Of a DNA stretch of 42,913 bases, positions 1-11,645 are shown piece by piece. The stretch spans positions 1 through 42,913 of the forward strand of contig WRGP01000254.1 in assembly GCA_009787135.1 (NCBI GenBank), in the 5' to 3' direction. The DNA comes from Bacillota bacterium. Lineage in GTDB: Bacteria > Bacillota > Clostridia > Christensenellales > Aristaeellaceae. The notes under the pieces were generated by a model, which worked only from the letters and a program-made list of their open reading frames with translations, did no database searches and was not told the DNA's origin. The stretch's first letter is position 1. Every line of letters begins with the position of its first letter. Made by a program: the position numbers and the translations under genes.

Positions 1-70
1 TGCCTACCTTCGTTCGCAGCCTTCCCTCAAAACTTTGACTGTACTTCTCTTCTTCCTTTTCTCCCTGTAT

Positions 71-81
71 CGTTTTCAAGG
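71..81 (-). promoter_or_regulatory. boxA-like rRNA leader motif
   Basis: The minus strand reads CCTTGAAAACG, the form the antitermination boxA / pre-16S leader element usually takes in Firmicutes. It lies about 60 bases downstream of the predicted start of the leftward promoter at 142-170. The same motif also occurs in 16S-23S spacers, but the promoter directly upstream favours the 5' leader of a 16S gene located to the left of the window. No rRNA sequence itself is recognisable in positions 1-70. Confidence 0.5.
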
Positions 82-141
82 ATCGAAACGCACATAAAAC
101 AACACGTCATTTGCAAACACCTTCTGCAAAAGCGCCTGATT

Positions 142-170
142 AGAATATCACCAAACCATTTCGTTGTCAA
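142..170 (-). promoter_or_regulatory. Strong sigma-A promoter, probably of an rRNA operon
   Basis: Read on the minus strand there is a perfect TTGACA (170-165), a 17-base spacer, and TATTCT (147-142). The bases just upstream (about 175-201) are almost pure A/T, like an UP element. Transcription would run leftward out of the window. The combination of a strong core promoter, an A/T-rich upstream element and the boxA-like motif downstream is typical of rRNA promoters. The rRNA itself lies outside the window, so the target is inferred. Confidence 0.65.
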
Positions 171-390
171 CCCTATTATGCACATTTTTTAAAATAAATT
201 TTTGCTGTGGAAATTACATTTGCAGCCAACTTGGACAAGCTTCTCTACAACGCCGAGATTGCACGTGCCGAGTATCGACGGGACTTGGTGGATTTTCGCG
301 AGGGCATCAGCCTGACGACAAAAGAGCGCGATGAACCAGGCGAGATCATCGCGCCACTACTGAAGAGGGCAATTGGTTCTCTCCCTTATG

Positions 391-1140
391 CTATTGAACG
401 CTCTCGGCAGCTTTCATGAGCTCATCCATGCGAAAGTCTTCTGTAAAGAAGGCGTATCGAGGCGTCATGCCACCCTCGGCCTTTAGCATTATGGCCAACT
501 CAACATCCTCCCGAGTATATAAATATATCTGACAGATGTGCTGCTTGCCATATTGTTGAGTATTCGTATCATATTCTCGCGTGAGCATAAACCCATTTTC
601 TTTGGACTCATAATAATCTGGCATGGTCAACAAAATACTTTGGGCAACGCGATCATTGGGCGTAAACGACAGTATGAGCGAAATGCATTTGTCATTTTCC
701 GTTTCATATAGTAGAGTTACTTCCGTAAAAGTACGTGTTAATTCCTCATATTCTTCAGGTGAGAGTGTTTCATATTCAGAACGCCCATAGTCACCTTCAA
801 ATATCCATTCAGGCTCTTTTCCGACAGGATGATCACTATCTCCCGTCAGGGTTATTGTAGTAGGTTCTGTCTGGCCGCCAAAGTCAGCGGGGAATTCTGT
901 GGGCAGCCGTAGTTCAAGCCCACGAGCGGAGAGGTATTGTTTTAGTTCATCAATAGAAATATTCGCGGTTGCGATGGTACCAGAGAATTTTCCGTCAGGA
1001 GGGGAATAAGAACTAACTTTGACTCTGCTCCTATCAATCGCTTCATCTGCCACAGAAGCACCCATAAAGGGTAAAGCGGTCAGTGTAAGCACCACGGCTA
1101 GCGCTGCAGCAAATATAGATTTAGCAGGATTTTTTTTCAT
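391..1140 (-). CDS. Secreted protein of unknown function
   Basis: The product is 249 residues. The start at 1140 is chosen because GGAGG sits six bases upstream; an in-frame upstream ATG at 1176 has no such site. Residues 1-34 form a classic signal peptide: MKKNPAK, a long hydrophobic stretch, then an Ala-rich cleavage region near VADEA. The mature part is acidic, with no recognised catalytic motif and no lipobox cysteine. Its C-terminal 60 residues (an aromatic strand, then FRMDELMKAAESV) faintly resemble DUF4367-type domains, but I would not assign it. Base composition is clearly more A/T rich than the rest of the window, suggesting a different history from rpoC, which ends 55 bases upstream. 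It lies between rpoC and an apparent rRNA promoter. Confidence 0.8.
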   Translation of the reverse strand: MKKNPAKSIFAAALAVVLTLTALPFMGASVADEAIDRSRVKVSSYSPPDGKFSGTIATANISIDELKQYLSARGLELRLPTEFPADFGGQTEPTTITLTGDSDHPVGKEPEWIFEGDYGRSEYETLSPEEYEELTRTFTEVTLLYETENDKCISLILSFTPNDRVAQSILLTMPDYYESKENGFMLTREYDTNTQQYGKQHICQIYLYTREDVELAIMLKAEGGMTPRYAFFTEDFRMDELMKAAESVQ

Positions 1141-1195
1141 AAAAACCTCCGGTTGTCTTTGCTTTGAATAATACAATTTATAATCACATTGATCC

Positions 1196-4100
1196 TCAAT
1201 ACGCCTCCCGTATTTCCGTATTTTTATACCGCTTCATCCCGGTCCCCGCCGGAATCAACTTTCCGATAATCACATTCTCCTTGAGTCCCACGAGCGGATC
1301 GCTCTTGCCCTTGATGGCCGCCTCGGTCAGCACGCGCGTGGTTTCCTGGAACGAACAGGCGGACAGGAAGCTCTCCGTGGCCAGCGTGGCCTTGGTGATG
1401 CCCAGCAGCACGCGCTTCGCGACGGCCGGGCGGCCGCCCGCGAGGATCGTGTCCTCGTTTTCGCGCTCAAAGCGAAAGATATCCACGAGCGCGCCGGGGA
1501 GCAGGCTGGTGTCGCCGGCGTCCTCAATGCGGACCTTGCGCAGCATCTGCTTGACGATGACCTCAATGTGCTTGTCGGCGATATCAACGCCCTGCTGGCG
1601 GTAAACGGTAACGACTTCCTTGAGCAGGTATTCCTGCACGGCCTTGACGCCCAGAATGCGGAGCAGGTCGTGCGGGTTGATCGCGCCCTCGATAAGCTCG
1701 GCGCCGGCGACGACCTCGTCGCCCTCCTGCACCTTCAGGCGGCTTCCGTAGTTGATGGGGTAGGTTTTCACCTCGCCATCCTCGCCGGCGATGATGATCT
1801 CACGCTTTTTCTTCGTCTCGCCAATGCGCACCGTGCCGCTGATCTCCGACAGCGTGGCGTCGCGCTTGGGCTTGCGCGCCTCAAAGAGCTCTTCCACGCG
1901 GGGCAAGCCCTGCGTAATGTCCTCATCGGAAGCGACGCCGCCGGTGTGGAAGGTGCGCATGGTCAGCTGCGTGCCGGGCTCGCCGATAGACTGCGCCGCG
2001 ATGACGCCAATGGCCTCGCCAATGTCTACCGGATCCCCGGTGGCCAGGTTCGCGCCATAGCACTTGGCGCACACGCCCGTTTCGTTGCGGCAGGTCAGCA
2101 CGGACCGGATGGAGACGCTCTCGAGGGAGGAGGCGCCGATGCGCTCGGCGGCGTCATGGCCAATCATCTCATTGGCCGGGACGATAATCTCGCCCGTATC
2201 GGGATCGACGATATCCTCTGCCGCGTGCCGGCCGATGATGCGGTCCTCCATCTGCTCGATCTCTTCCTCATCCGGTTTGGCCCGGTTGACGACGATGCCG
2301 CGAACAGGCTCGCGGCGCGTCTCAAAGCAGTCGACCTCGCGGATGATGAGCTCCTGCGCGACCTCCACAAGGCGGCGGGTGAGGTACCCGGAGTCCGCCG
2401 TGCGTAGGGCCGTGTCCGCCAAAGACTTGCGCGATCCGTGCGTGGACTGGAAGAACTCCAAGACCGTCAGACCCTCTTTAAAGTTGGCGCGGATGGGCAG
2501 CTCGATAACCTTGCCGGAGGGGGAGGCCATCAGGCCGCGCATGCCCGCCAGCTGGGAAACCTGGCTGATGGAACCGCGGGCCGAGGAATCGGTCATCATG
2601 CGGACCGGGTTGAACTCGGAGAGGCCGGGCAGGATCATGCCGCGCAGATCATTGGTGGTGTTCTGCCAGATCTCCGTAACCTTTTTATACCGCTCGTCGT
2701 CGGAGAGGAGGCCGTCCCGGTAGGCCTGCTGGATGACGTTGACCTTTTTGTCCGCGTCGGCAAGCATTTCCTTCTTCTTCGCGGGCACGACAATGTCCGA
2801 CACGGACACGGTCACCGCGCCGCGCGTGGAGTAGGTAAAGCCAAGGCGCTTGATGTTGTCGAGCACCTCGGCGGTCTTGGTGACGCCGTGCTTACGGTAG
2901 CATAGATCCACGATTCTGCCAAGCAGCTTCTTGGCGACCTTTTCGTCGATCTCCAGCGCGAAGGCCTGCTCCAGCGTGCCGCGGGGCTGAAAGCCGATGT
3001 CCTGCGGGATAGCTTCATTAAACAGCAAACGGCCCAGGGTCGTTTCAATGATGCGGTGGTACGCCTGCCCCTCGAATTCACGCTCAATGCGGACATGAAT
3101 CTTAGACTGCAGCGCAAGGTAGTGCGCGTTATAAGCCATAAGCGCCTCGTCCATGGACGAGAAATATTTGCCCTCGCCAAGACCGCCTTCCCGCGCGACA
3201 GTGAGATAATAGCAGCCGATGACCATGTCCTGCGTGGGGCTGACCACGGGCTTGCCGTCTTGCGGCTTGAGAATGTTGTTGGCGGCAAGCATCAGGAAAC
3301 GCGCTTCCGCCTGCGCCTCCATAGACAGCGGCACGTGCACGGCCATCTGGTCGCCGTCAAAGTCAGCGTTGTAGGCTGTGCAGACGAGCGGGTGGATTTT
3401 GAGCGCCTTGCCCTCCACGAGCACGGGCTCGAACGCCTGAATGCCCAGGCGGTGCAGGGTCGGCGCGCGGTTGAGCAACACGGGGTGCTCGCGGATGACG
3501 CCCTCCAGAATATCCCATACCTCGGGCTTTACGCGCTCGACCATGCGCTTGGCGCTCTTGACATTATGCGCGAAGCCGCCCGAGACGAGCTTCTCCATCA
3601 CGAAGGGCTTGAACAGCTCAATGGCCATTTCCTTGGGCAGGCCGCACTGGTACAGCTTGAGTTCTGGCCCCACCACGATCACCGAGCGGCCCGAATAGTC
3701 CACGCGCTTGCCCAGCAGATTCTGGCGGAAGCGCCCCTGTTTGCCGCGCAGCAGATCGGACAGCGATTTGAGCGGGCGGTTGCCAGGGCCGGTCACCGCG
3801 CGGCCGCGGCGGCCATTGTCAATGAGCGCGTCAACCGCCTCTTGCAGCATGCGCTTTTCATTGCGGACGATAATATCAGGCGCGCCAAGCTCGAGCAGCC
3901 GCTTTAAGCGGTTGTTGCGGTTGATGACGCGGCGGTACAGGTCGTTTAAGTCGCTTGTGGCGAAACGGCCGCCGTCCAGCTGCACCATGGGGCGAAGCTC
4001 CGGCGGGATGACGGGGACAACGTCCAGAATCATCCATTCTGGCCGGTTGCCGCTCTGGCGGAACGCTTCCACGACCTCCAGGCGCTTGACGGCGCGCGCG

Positions 4101-4741
4101 CGCTTTTGCCCCTCGCTTTCGCGGCCGCGCTCTTTTTGAACCAATTCCTCAATTTCAGCGCGCAATTTGGCCGAGAGGTCTTCCAGGTCAATGGACATAA
4201 GCATCTGCTTAACCGCCTCGGCGCCCATGCCCACGCGGAAGCTGCCGTCTCCATACTTGGCGACGCATTCGCGGTATTTTTGGTCCGTAATGAGGTCGTA
4301 CTTCTTAAATTCCTTGATATCGCCGGGATCCAGCACAATAAAAGAAGCGAAATATAGCACCTTTTCCAGCGAGCGGGGGGAGATGTCCAGCAGCATGCCC
4401 ATGCGGGACGGGATACCCTTGAAATACCAAATGTGGCTCACGGGCGCCGCCAGCTGAATGTGGCCCATACGCTCACGCCGCACCTTGGCGCGCGTGACCT
4501 CCACGCCGCACTTGTCGCAGATAACGCCCTTGTAGCGCACGCGCTTGTATTTGCCGCAGTTGCATTCCCAGTCCTTCTGCGGGCCAAAGATGCGCTCGCA
4601 AAAAAGGCCGTCCTTTTCGGGTTTGAGCGTCCGGTAGTTGATGGTCTCCGGCTTTTGCACCTCGCCGCGCGACCAAGACAGAATTTTCTCCGGGGACGCC
4701 ATGCCGATTTGGATGGAATCAAGGTTCGTAAGTTCAAACAA
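1196..4741 (-). CDS. rpoC: DNA-directed RNA polymerase subunit beta'
   Basis: This is the beta' subunit of RNA polymerase, which forms the catalytic clamp with beta. It has the N-terminal zinc finger (CNCGKYKRVRYKG...CDKCG), the active-site Mg-binding loop NADFDGD near residue 450, the trigger-loop region (MRTFHTGGVA) and the C-terminal CRN...CAKCYG zinc site. The TTG at 4741 gives 1181 residues and an N-terminus MFELTNLDSIQIG that matches clostridial RpoC. A GTG at 4750 is the alternative; an AGGAAGG lies 11 bases before the TTG and 2 before the GTG, so the site does not decide. The frame stays open further upstream into the spacer, but that extension is low-complexity and not RpoC-like. It lies downstream of rpoB across an unusually long gap. 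Confidence 0.97.
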   Translation of the reverse strand: MFELTNLDSIQIGMASPEKILSWSRGEVQKPETINYRTLKPEKDGLFCERIFGPQKDWECNCGKYKRVRYKGVICDKCGVEVTRAKVRRERMGHIQLAAPVSHIWYFKGIPSRMGMLLDISPRSLEKVLYFASFIVLDPGDIKEFKKYDLITDQKYRECVAKYGDGSFRVGMGAEAVKQMLMSIDLEDLSAKLRAEIEELVQKERGRESEGQKRARAVKRLEVVEAFRQSGNRPEWMILDVVPVIPPELRPMVQLDGGRFATSDLNDLYRRVINRNNRLKRLLELGAPDIIVRNEKRMLQEAVDALIDNGRRGRAVTGPGNRPLKSLSDLLRGKQGRFRQNLLGKRVDYSGRSVIVVGPELKLYQCGLPKEMAIELFKPFVMEKLVSGGFAHNVKSAKRMVERVKPEVWDILEGVIREHPVLLNRAPTLHRLGIQAFEPVLVEGKALKIHPLVCTAYNADFDGDQMAVHVPLSMEAQAEARFLMLAANNILKPQDGKPVVSPTQDMVIGCYYLTVAREGGLGEGKYFSSMDEALMAYNAHYLALQSKIHVRIEREFEGQAYHRIIETTLGRLLFNEAIPQDIGFQPRGTLEQAFALEIDEKVAKKLLGRIVDLCYRKHGVTKTAEVLDNIKRLGFTYSTRGAVTVSVSDIVVPAKKKEMLADADKKVNVIQQAYRDGLLSDDERYKKVTEIWQNTTNDLRGMILPGLSEFNPVRMMTDSSARGSISQVSQLAGMRGLMASPSGKVIELPIRANFKEGLTVLEFFQSTHGSRKSLADTALRTADSGYLTRRLVEVAQELIIREVDCFETRREPVRGIVVNRAKPDEEEIEQMEDRIIGRHAAEDIVDPDTGEIIVPANEMIGHDAAERIGASSLESVSIRSVLTCRNETGVCAKCYGANLATGDPVDIGEAIGVIAAQSIGEPGTQLTMRTFHTGGVASDEDITQGLPRVEELFEARKPKRDATLSEISGTVRIGETKKKREIIIAGEDGEVKTYPINYGSRLKVQEGDEVVAGAELIEGAINPHDLLRILGVKAVQEYLLKEVVTVYRQQGVDIADKHIEVIVKQMLRKVRIEDAGDTSLLPGALVDIFRFERENEDTILAGGRPAVAKRVLLGITKATLATESFLSACSFQETTRVLTEAAIKGKSDPLVGLKENVIIGKLIPAGTGMKRYKNTEIREAY

Positions 4742-5085
4742 TAGGGACACATCCTTCCTGCGAGGGTTGAGGGGAGGGGGGCACGGGGGAACGGGAGGGA
4801 CGCCCGGGGGCGCCGCCCCCAGGACCCCTGCCAGGGGACTTTCCGTATTCCGGTATTGCCGCGCCGCTCCGGCGGCGCTCTGTGCCGAAAGAAACCTCCG
4901 CCGTTTTTGATTCCGCCACAGGGGGGAAAAACGGCCCCGGTTCCCTGGACCCCTTTCGTTGCCTGAAGGCAAGGGTTAGGGGAAAAGAAATGGTTTCCCG
5001 CCGTGAGGCGAAAAAAGGGTTTTTCGGGGATACTTCCCCCTACGCGGGGGGCCAGGGAGTCATGCCCCCCGGCGTTCTCCCACGC
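4742..5085. repeat. Hairpin-rich spacer between rpoB and rpoC
   Basis: No gene is supported in these 344 bases. They hold several perfect palindromes. One is GGGGGCG/CGCCCCC at 4806-4820. Another is CCCC-TGCCA-GGGG at 4825-4837. A third is GCGCCGC-TCCG-GCGGCGC at 4861-4878. A fourth is an 8-bp stem CGGGGGGC/GCCCCCCG at 5045-5052 and 5064-5071, just after the rpoB stop. Phrases such as CCCTGGACCCCTTT and GCCAGGGGACTTT look like the short G/C-rich intergenic repeats common in some Clostridia. The spacer is probably transcribed, since rpoC has no evident promoter of its own, so the hairpins may be processing or attenuation sites. Confidence 0.6.
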
Positions 5086-8769
<3,684 letters not shown>

Positions 8770-8810
8770 CACCCCACATTCCAAACAATTCCATGAGCAT
8801 AGCGCGCAAC

Positions 8811-8846
8811 AGCCCTACCCAAGATTTTGAATCAAATCTTAGGGCT
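8811..8846 (-). promoter_or_regulatory. Stem-loop in the rpoB 5' leader
   Basis: On the minus strand AGCCCT (8846-8841) pairs with AGGGCT (8816-8811), and inside this AAGATTT pairs with AAATCTT around the loop GATTCA. The GGGT between the inner and outer 3' arms could alternatively pair with the CCC of the 5' outer arm, giving two competing folds. It is about 20-50 bases into the predicted transcript and has no T-run after it, so it is not an intrinsic terminator. A role in mRNA stability or autoregulation is a guess. Confidence 0.5.
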
Positions 8847-8870
8847 ATAGTCATACTGATGCAAGTTAGC

Positions 8871-8899
8871 AGTATATCGCATCTATGCAACCCTGTCAA
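8871..8899 (-). promoter_or_regulatory. rpoBC promoter
   Basis: The minus strand has TTGACA (8899-8894), a 17-base spacer and TATACT (8876-8871), a near-consensus sigma-A promoter. The predicted start is near 8864, leaving a leader of about 95 bases before rpoB. Three copies of a 12-mer lie directly upstream of the -35 element. Confidence 0.8.
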
Positions 8900-8904
8900 C
8901 GGTT

Positions 8905-8946
8905 ATTTTATGGGCGCCGCAAATTTTATGGGCGATTTTATGGGCG
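8905..8946 (-). repeat. Triple 12-mer repeat upstream of the rpoB promoter
   Basis: The minus strand carries CGCCCATAAAAT three times, at 8916-8905, 8934-8923 and 8946-8935. The last two are directly adjacent and the first is separated by six bases. The nearest copy ends five bases from the -35 hexamer. The copies are identical over 12 bases. They could act as UP-element-like contacts or as sites for a regulator of RNA polymerase synthesis. The rest of 8947-9101 is G/C-rich non-coding sequence including the spoIID 3' hairpin. Confidence 0.6.
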
Positions 8947-9067
8947 AGGGGCAGGGATTGGGACAAAGCGCGAATCGGCCGCAAACCGATCCCCGCGCGC
9001 GGAGACCGCCTGCGGCCGCCCGCGCTGTGCGGCGCACGGCCTGTGTTGTGGGTCCGCATAATGCGGG

Positions 9068-9084
9068 GACGGCCTGTAGCCGTC
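9068..9084 (-). terminator. Possible 3' hairpin after spoIID
   Basis: The perfect palindrome GACGGC-CTGTA-GCCGTC lies 18 bases beyond the spoIID stop. It lacks a run of T on the minus strand, so it is at best a weak or Rho-assisted terminator. Confidence 0.3.
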
Positions 9085-9101
9085 ACTTGCGCGCCCGTTA
9101 G

Positions 9102-10058
9102 TTAGTACATCTTTACAATCTCGACGTTCTGGAAATACCGCAGGACGATTTCCTGAGCCGGCATGCCGCCGTCCGCCAGCGCGTACGCGCCCCACTGGCT
9201 CATGCCCACGCCGTGGCCAAAGCCTTTGCCGGCCATCGCTACCTTGCCGTTTTCCAGCTTGATATCGGTCAGCAGCGTGGAGCGCATCCGCACACTGCCA
9301 ATGGCGATGCGAAAATCGGGGGCGTTCACCTTTTGGTTGCCCAGCTTGAGGGTAACGGCGCGCCCTGACTCCCCCACGTCGCCAACCGCGGCCACGTCGA
9401 GTGTGCTGATGGTATAGCCCGCGGTTTTCGCGGCGGCGATGACCTCGTCGGCGGAGAAGGTGGCGGTCCACGCGGCGGCGTCCGGCGCGGCGGAGTCGTT
9501 CTCATGCCCGTCCGCGACACGGGTGTAGTTCGGCTCGCCTTCTTTCCAGTTCAAGCCCTCCCTGGCGTGTTCCGTCTTGCCGCCGGAGTGCGCGTGGAAC
9601 CACGCGTAAGGCAGCTCGGCGTTGGAGGAAAGCACAAGGCCGCGGGTCTCCTCCACCGCCTTACGGATACGGTCGTTCACGGAAGCGGCGTCATAGGCCT
9701 GCGCCTCCTCGACATCCGTAGAGATATCCGCGCCCTGGTAAGCAGACTCTTTTTCCGTCATAAACTTGAGGACAAAGGTACGGGCAAGAATGGCCTGCGC
9801 CTTGAGCGCTTCCATGGGCCAGTCATTTTTCATCTCCCCCGCGAGCACGCCGCAGAGGTATTCCTCCAGCGTCATTTTCTCTACGCTTTCCTTCTCCACG
9901 ACATAGACTTCCAGCACGGGGACACCGTCCTCAAACGTATCGATCTTATCGGGCATGGGCGGCAGGTTCCCACTCCCGGGATTGGCCGCGCGGGCGCAGC
10001 CTGTGACGGCCGCCGCGAGCAGCAGGCAGGCAAGAACAAGGCGCAATTGTTTGGACAT
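9102..10058 (-). CDS. spoIID: SpoIID/LytB-domain lipoprotein (stage II sporulation protein D)
   Basis: SpoIID proteins are peptidoglycan lytic transglycosylases that drive engulfment of the forespore. The 318-residue product starts at 10058, with GGAGG eight bases upstream. Residues 1-21 are a lipoprotein signal (hydrophobic core, lipobox VTGC with Cys21), so it should be anchored on the outer face of the membrane. The SpoIID hallmarks follow: LEEYLCGVLAGEM with PMEALKAQAILARTF, the YAWFHAHSGGKTEHA segment, and the C-terminal GKGFGHGVGMSQWGAYALA. It is transcribed away from the mesaconase gene and towards rpoB. A sequence resembling a sigma-E promoter lies upstream. Other SpoIID/LytB proteins have vegetative amidase-enhancer roles, so the sporulation role is likely but not certain. 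Confidence 0.88.
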   Translation of the reverse strand: MSKQLRLVLACLLLAAAVTGCARAANPGSGNLPPMPDKIDTFEDGVPVLEVYVVEKESVEKMTLEEYLCGVLAGEMKNDWPMEALKAQAILARTFVLKFMTEKESAYQGADISTDVEEAQAYDAASVNDRIRKAVEETRGLVLSSNAELPYAWFHAHSGGKTEHAREGLNWKEGEPNYTRVADGHENDSAAPDAAAWTATFSADEVIAAAKTAGYTISTLDVAAVGDVGESGRAVTLKLGNQKVNAPDFRIAIGSVRMRSTLLTDIKLENGKVAMAGKGFGHGVGMSQWGAYALADGGMPAQEIVLRYFQNVEIVKMY

Positions 10059-10105
10059 GAAAGATGCCTCCAACCATTTTTGTTTTAGGTTTTACAAAAG
10101 ATTCA

Positions 10106-10136
10106 AAAATATGTACGCGGAAAACGACAAATTATT
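10106..10136 (-). promoter_or_regulatory. Candidate sigma-E-like promoter of spoIID
   Basis: The minus strand has AATAATTT (10136-10129), 15 bases, then CATATTTT (10113-10106). This resembles the -35 (ATA-rich) and -10 (CATA...) elements of sporulation sigma-E promoters at about the correct spacing. No good sigma-A promoter is seen. The match is partial. Confidence 0.35.
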
Positions 10137-10148
10137 GAAAGAAGAACA

Positions 10149-10177
10149 TTGCAAATTGTTTCCAATTGAATTATGAT
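10149..10177 (+). promoter_or_regulatory. Promoter of the mesaconase-glutamate mutase operon
   Basis: TTGCAA (10149-10154), a 17-base spacer and TATGAT (10172-10177) lie 45 bases before the first start codon, in an A/T-rich divergent region shared with spoIID. The leader is too short for a cobalamin riboswitch, and none is seen despite the B12-dependent mutase in the operon. Confidence 0.65.
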
Positions 10178-10221
10178 CATAAACAAAGAGAAAAGCATAG
10201 TCGTCAAAGGAGAGGTGGTTC

Positions 10222-11067
10222 ATGCGGGAAGTTGCGGCAGAGGCGGTCGCCTGCGAGGTGGAGCGCCTGTTTTTACATGCCAGCTACGCGATTGGCGAGG
10301 ATGTGGAGGCCGCGGTGCGAAGCGGCTTGGAACGGGAGACATCTCCGGCGGGCTGTGCGGCGCTTCGGCAGATTGCGGAGAACTACCGCATCGCGCGGGA
10401 GGAGCGGGTGGCCATATGCCAGGACACAGGCATGGCCGTGGTGTTCGCCGACGTTGGGCAGGACGTGCATATTGTGAGCGGCGGCTTTGAGGATGCCGTA
10501 AACGAAGGCGTGCGCCGCGCGTATACGGGCGGGTATTTGCGAAAGTCCGTGGTGGCGGAGCCGCTGTTTGACAGAGTGAATACGAAGGATAACACCCCCG
10601 CGGTGCTGCATGCGCGCATCGTGCCGGGGGACAAGCTTCGCCTGCTGGTGGTGCCCAAGGGCTTTGGAAGCGAGAACATGAGCCGCGTGAAGATGCTGAC
10701 GCCGGCAGACGGCGTGGAGGGCGTGAAACGGTTTGTTATCGAGACCGTGACGGAGGCGGGGCCTAACCCTTGCCCGCCCGTGATTGTGGGCGTGGGCATC
10801 GGCGGCACGATGGAAATGGCCGCGCTCATGGCCAAGCGGCAGACGGCCCGGCCGGTGGGCAGCCGCCACGCGGACGCGCGGTACGCCGGCCTGGAGGAGG
10901 AGATGCTCGCGGCCGTCAACCGCTCGGGCGTGGGCCCGGCAGGCACGGGCGGGCGGGTGACCGCGCTGGCGGTGCATGCGGAGTATTATCCCACGCACAT
11001 CGCGGGTCTGCCCGTGGCGGTGAACGTATGCTGCCACGCGGCGCGGCACGCGGAAGGGGTGCTGTGA
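10222..11067 (+). CDS. Class I fumarase-type hydratase alpha subunit, probable mesaconase
   Basis: This 281-residue protein is the alpha half of a two-subunit, oxygen-sensitive [4Fe-4S] class I fumarate hydratase / tartrate dehydratase. The likely cluster ligands are Cys66 in ICQDTG, Cys184 in GPNPCPP and Cys271 in VNVCCHAARH. The family also contains mesaconases, which hydrate mesaconate to (S)-citramalate. Because the gene is the first of an operon with glutamate mutase and methylaspartate ammonia-lyase, whose product is mesaconate, mesaconase is the best assignment; fumarase activity is likely as a side reaction. The start has AAAGGAGAGG upstream, and the beta gene begins two bases after the stop. 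Confidence 0.85.
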   Translation: MREVAAEAVACEVERLFLHASYAIGEDVEAAVRSGLERETSPAGCAALRQIAENYRIAREERVAICQDTGMAVVFADVGQDVHIVSGGFEDAVNEGVRRAYTGGYLRKSVVAEPLFDRVNTKDNTPAVLHARIVPGDKLRLLVVPKGFGSENMSRVKMLTPADGVEGVKRFVIETVTEAGPNPCPPVIVGVGIGGTMEMAALMAKRQTARPVGSRHADARYAGLEEEMLAAVNRSGVGPAGTGGRVTALAVHAEYYPTHIAGLPVAVNVCCHAARHAEGVL

Positions 11068-11069
11068 TT

Positions 11070-11621
11070 ATGAAAAAGTTGACGCTGCCGCTCTCGAAGG
11101 AAGCGGCGCTGTCGCTCAGGGCCGGGGATACGGTGCTGTTGACGGGCGCGGTGTATACGGGGCGCGACGCGGCGCACAAGCGGCTGGTGGCTTTGCTGGA
11201 GGCAGGAAGGCCGCTTCCCTTTGAAATCGCGGGAGAGACGATCTATTACGTGGGGCCCGCCCCGGCCCGGCCTGGCGGCGTGGTGGGTCCGGCGGGGCCG
11301 ACGACCAGCTGCCGCATGGACGCGTACACGCCGCCGCTATTGAGCATGGGCCTTCGCGCGATGATCGGCAAGGGGAGTAGGTCCCGGGCGGTGATCGACG
11401 CGATGAAGGCGGCGGGGGCCGTATACTTTGGCGCGACGGGTGGCGCGGCGGCGCTCATCGCCAGGGCGGTGAAGAAGGCGGAGGTAATCTGCTATGAAGA
11501 TTTGGGCGCGGAGGCTGTGCACCGCTTTGCGGTGGAGGACTTTCCCGCGGTGGTGTTAATCGACACGCTGGGAAACAACCTCTACGAAACAGGCCCGGCG
11601 GCATACCGCGCTGAGGAATAG
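11070..11621 (+). CDS. Class I fumarase-type hydratase beta subunit, probable mesaconase
   Basis: The 183-residue product matches the beta (swivelling) domain of class I fumarases, with GPTTSCRMD, a following IGKG and YFGATGGAAALIA. The Cys in TTSCRMD is at a position that is usually another residue. It would pair with the alpha subunit to form the substrate pocket. The ATG at 11070 is preferred; a GTG at 11064 overlapping the alpha stop and closer to GAAGGGG is possible and would add two residues. The downstream gap to glmS is 24 bases. Confidence 0.85.
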   Translation: MKKLTLPLSKEAALSLRAGDTVLLTGAVYTGRDAAHKRLVALLEAGRPLPFEIAGETIYYVGPAPARPGGVVGPAGPTTSCRMDAYTPPLLSMGLRAMIGKGSRSRAVIDAMKAAGAVYFGATGGAAALIARAVKKAEVICYEDLGAEAVHRFAVEDFPAVVLIDTLGNNLYETGPAAYRAEE

Positions 11622-11645
11622 ACGAAAGCTTGGAGGAAGGTTTTC

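Noticed and set aside
207..419. Rightward GTG-started frame of 70 codons between the rRNA promoter and the secreted-protein gene
   Set aside because: No ribosome-binding site, no recognisable family, and its end overlaps the 3' end of a better supported gene on the other strand.
10059..10221. Cobalamin riboswitch before the glutamate mutase operon
   Set aside because: Expected from biology, but the leader from the predicted start is only about 40 bases and no B12-box or conserved stems are present.
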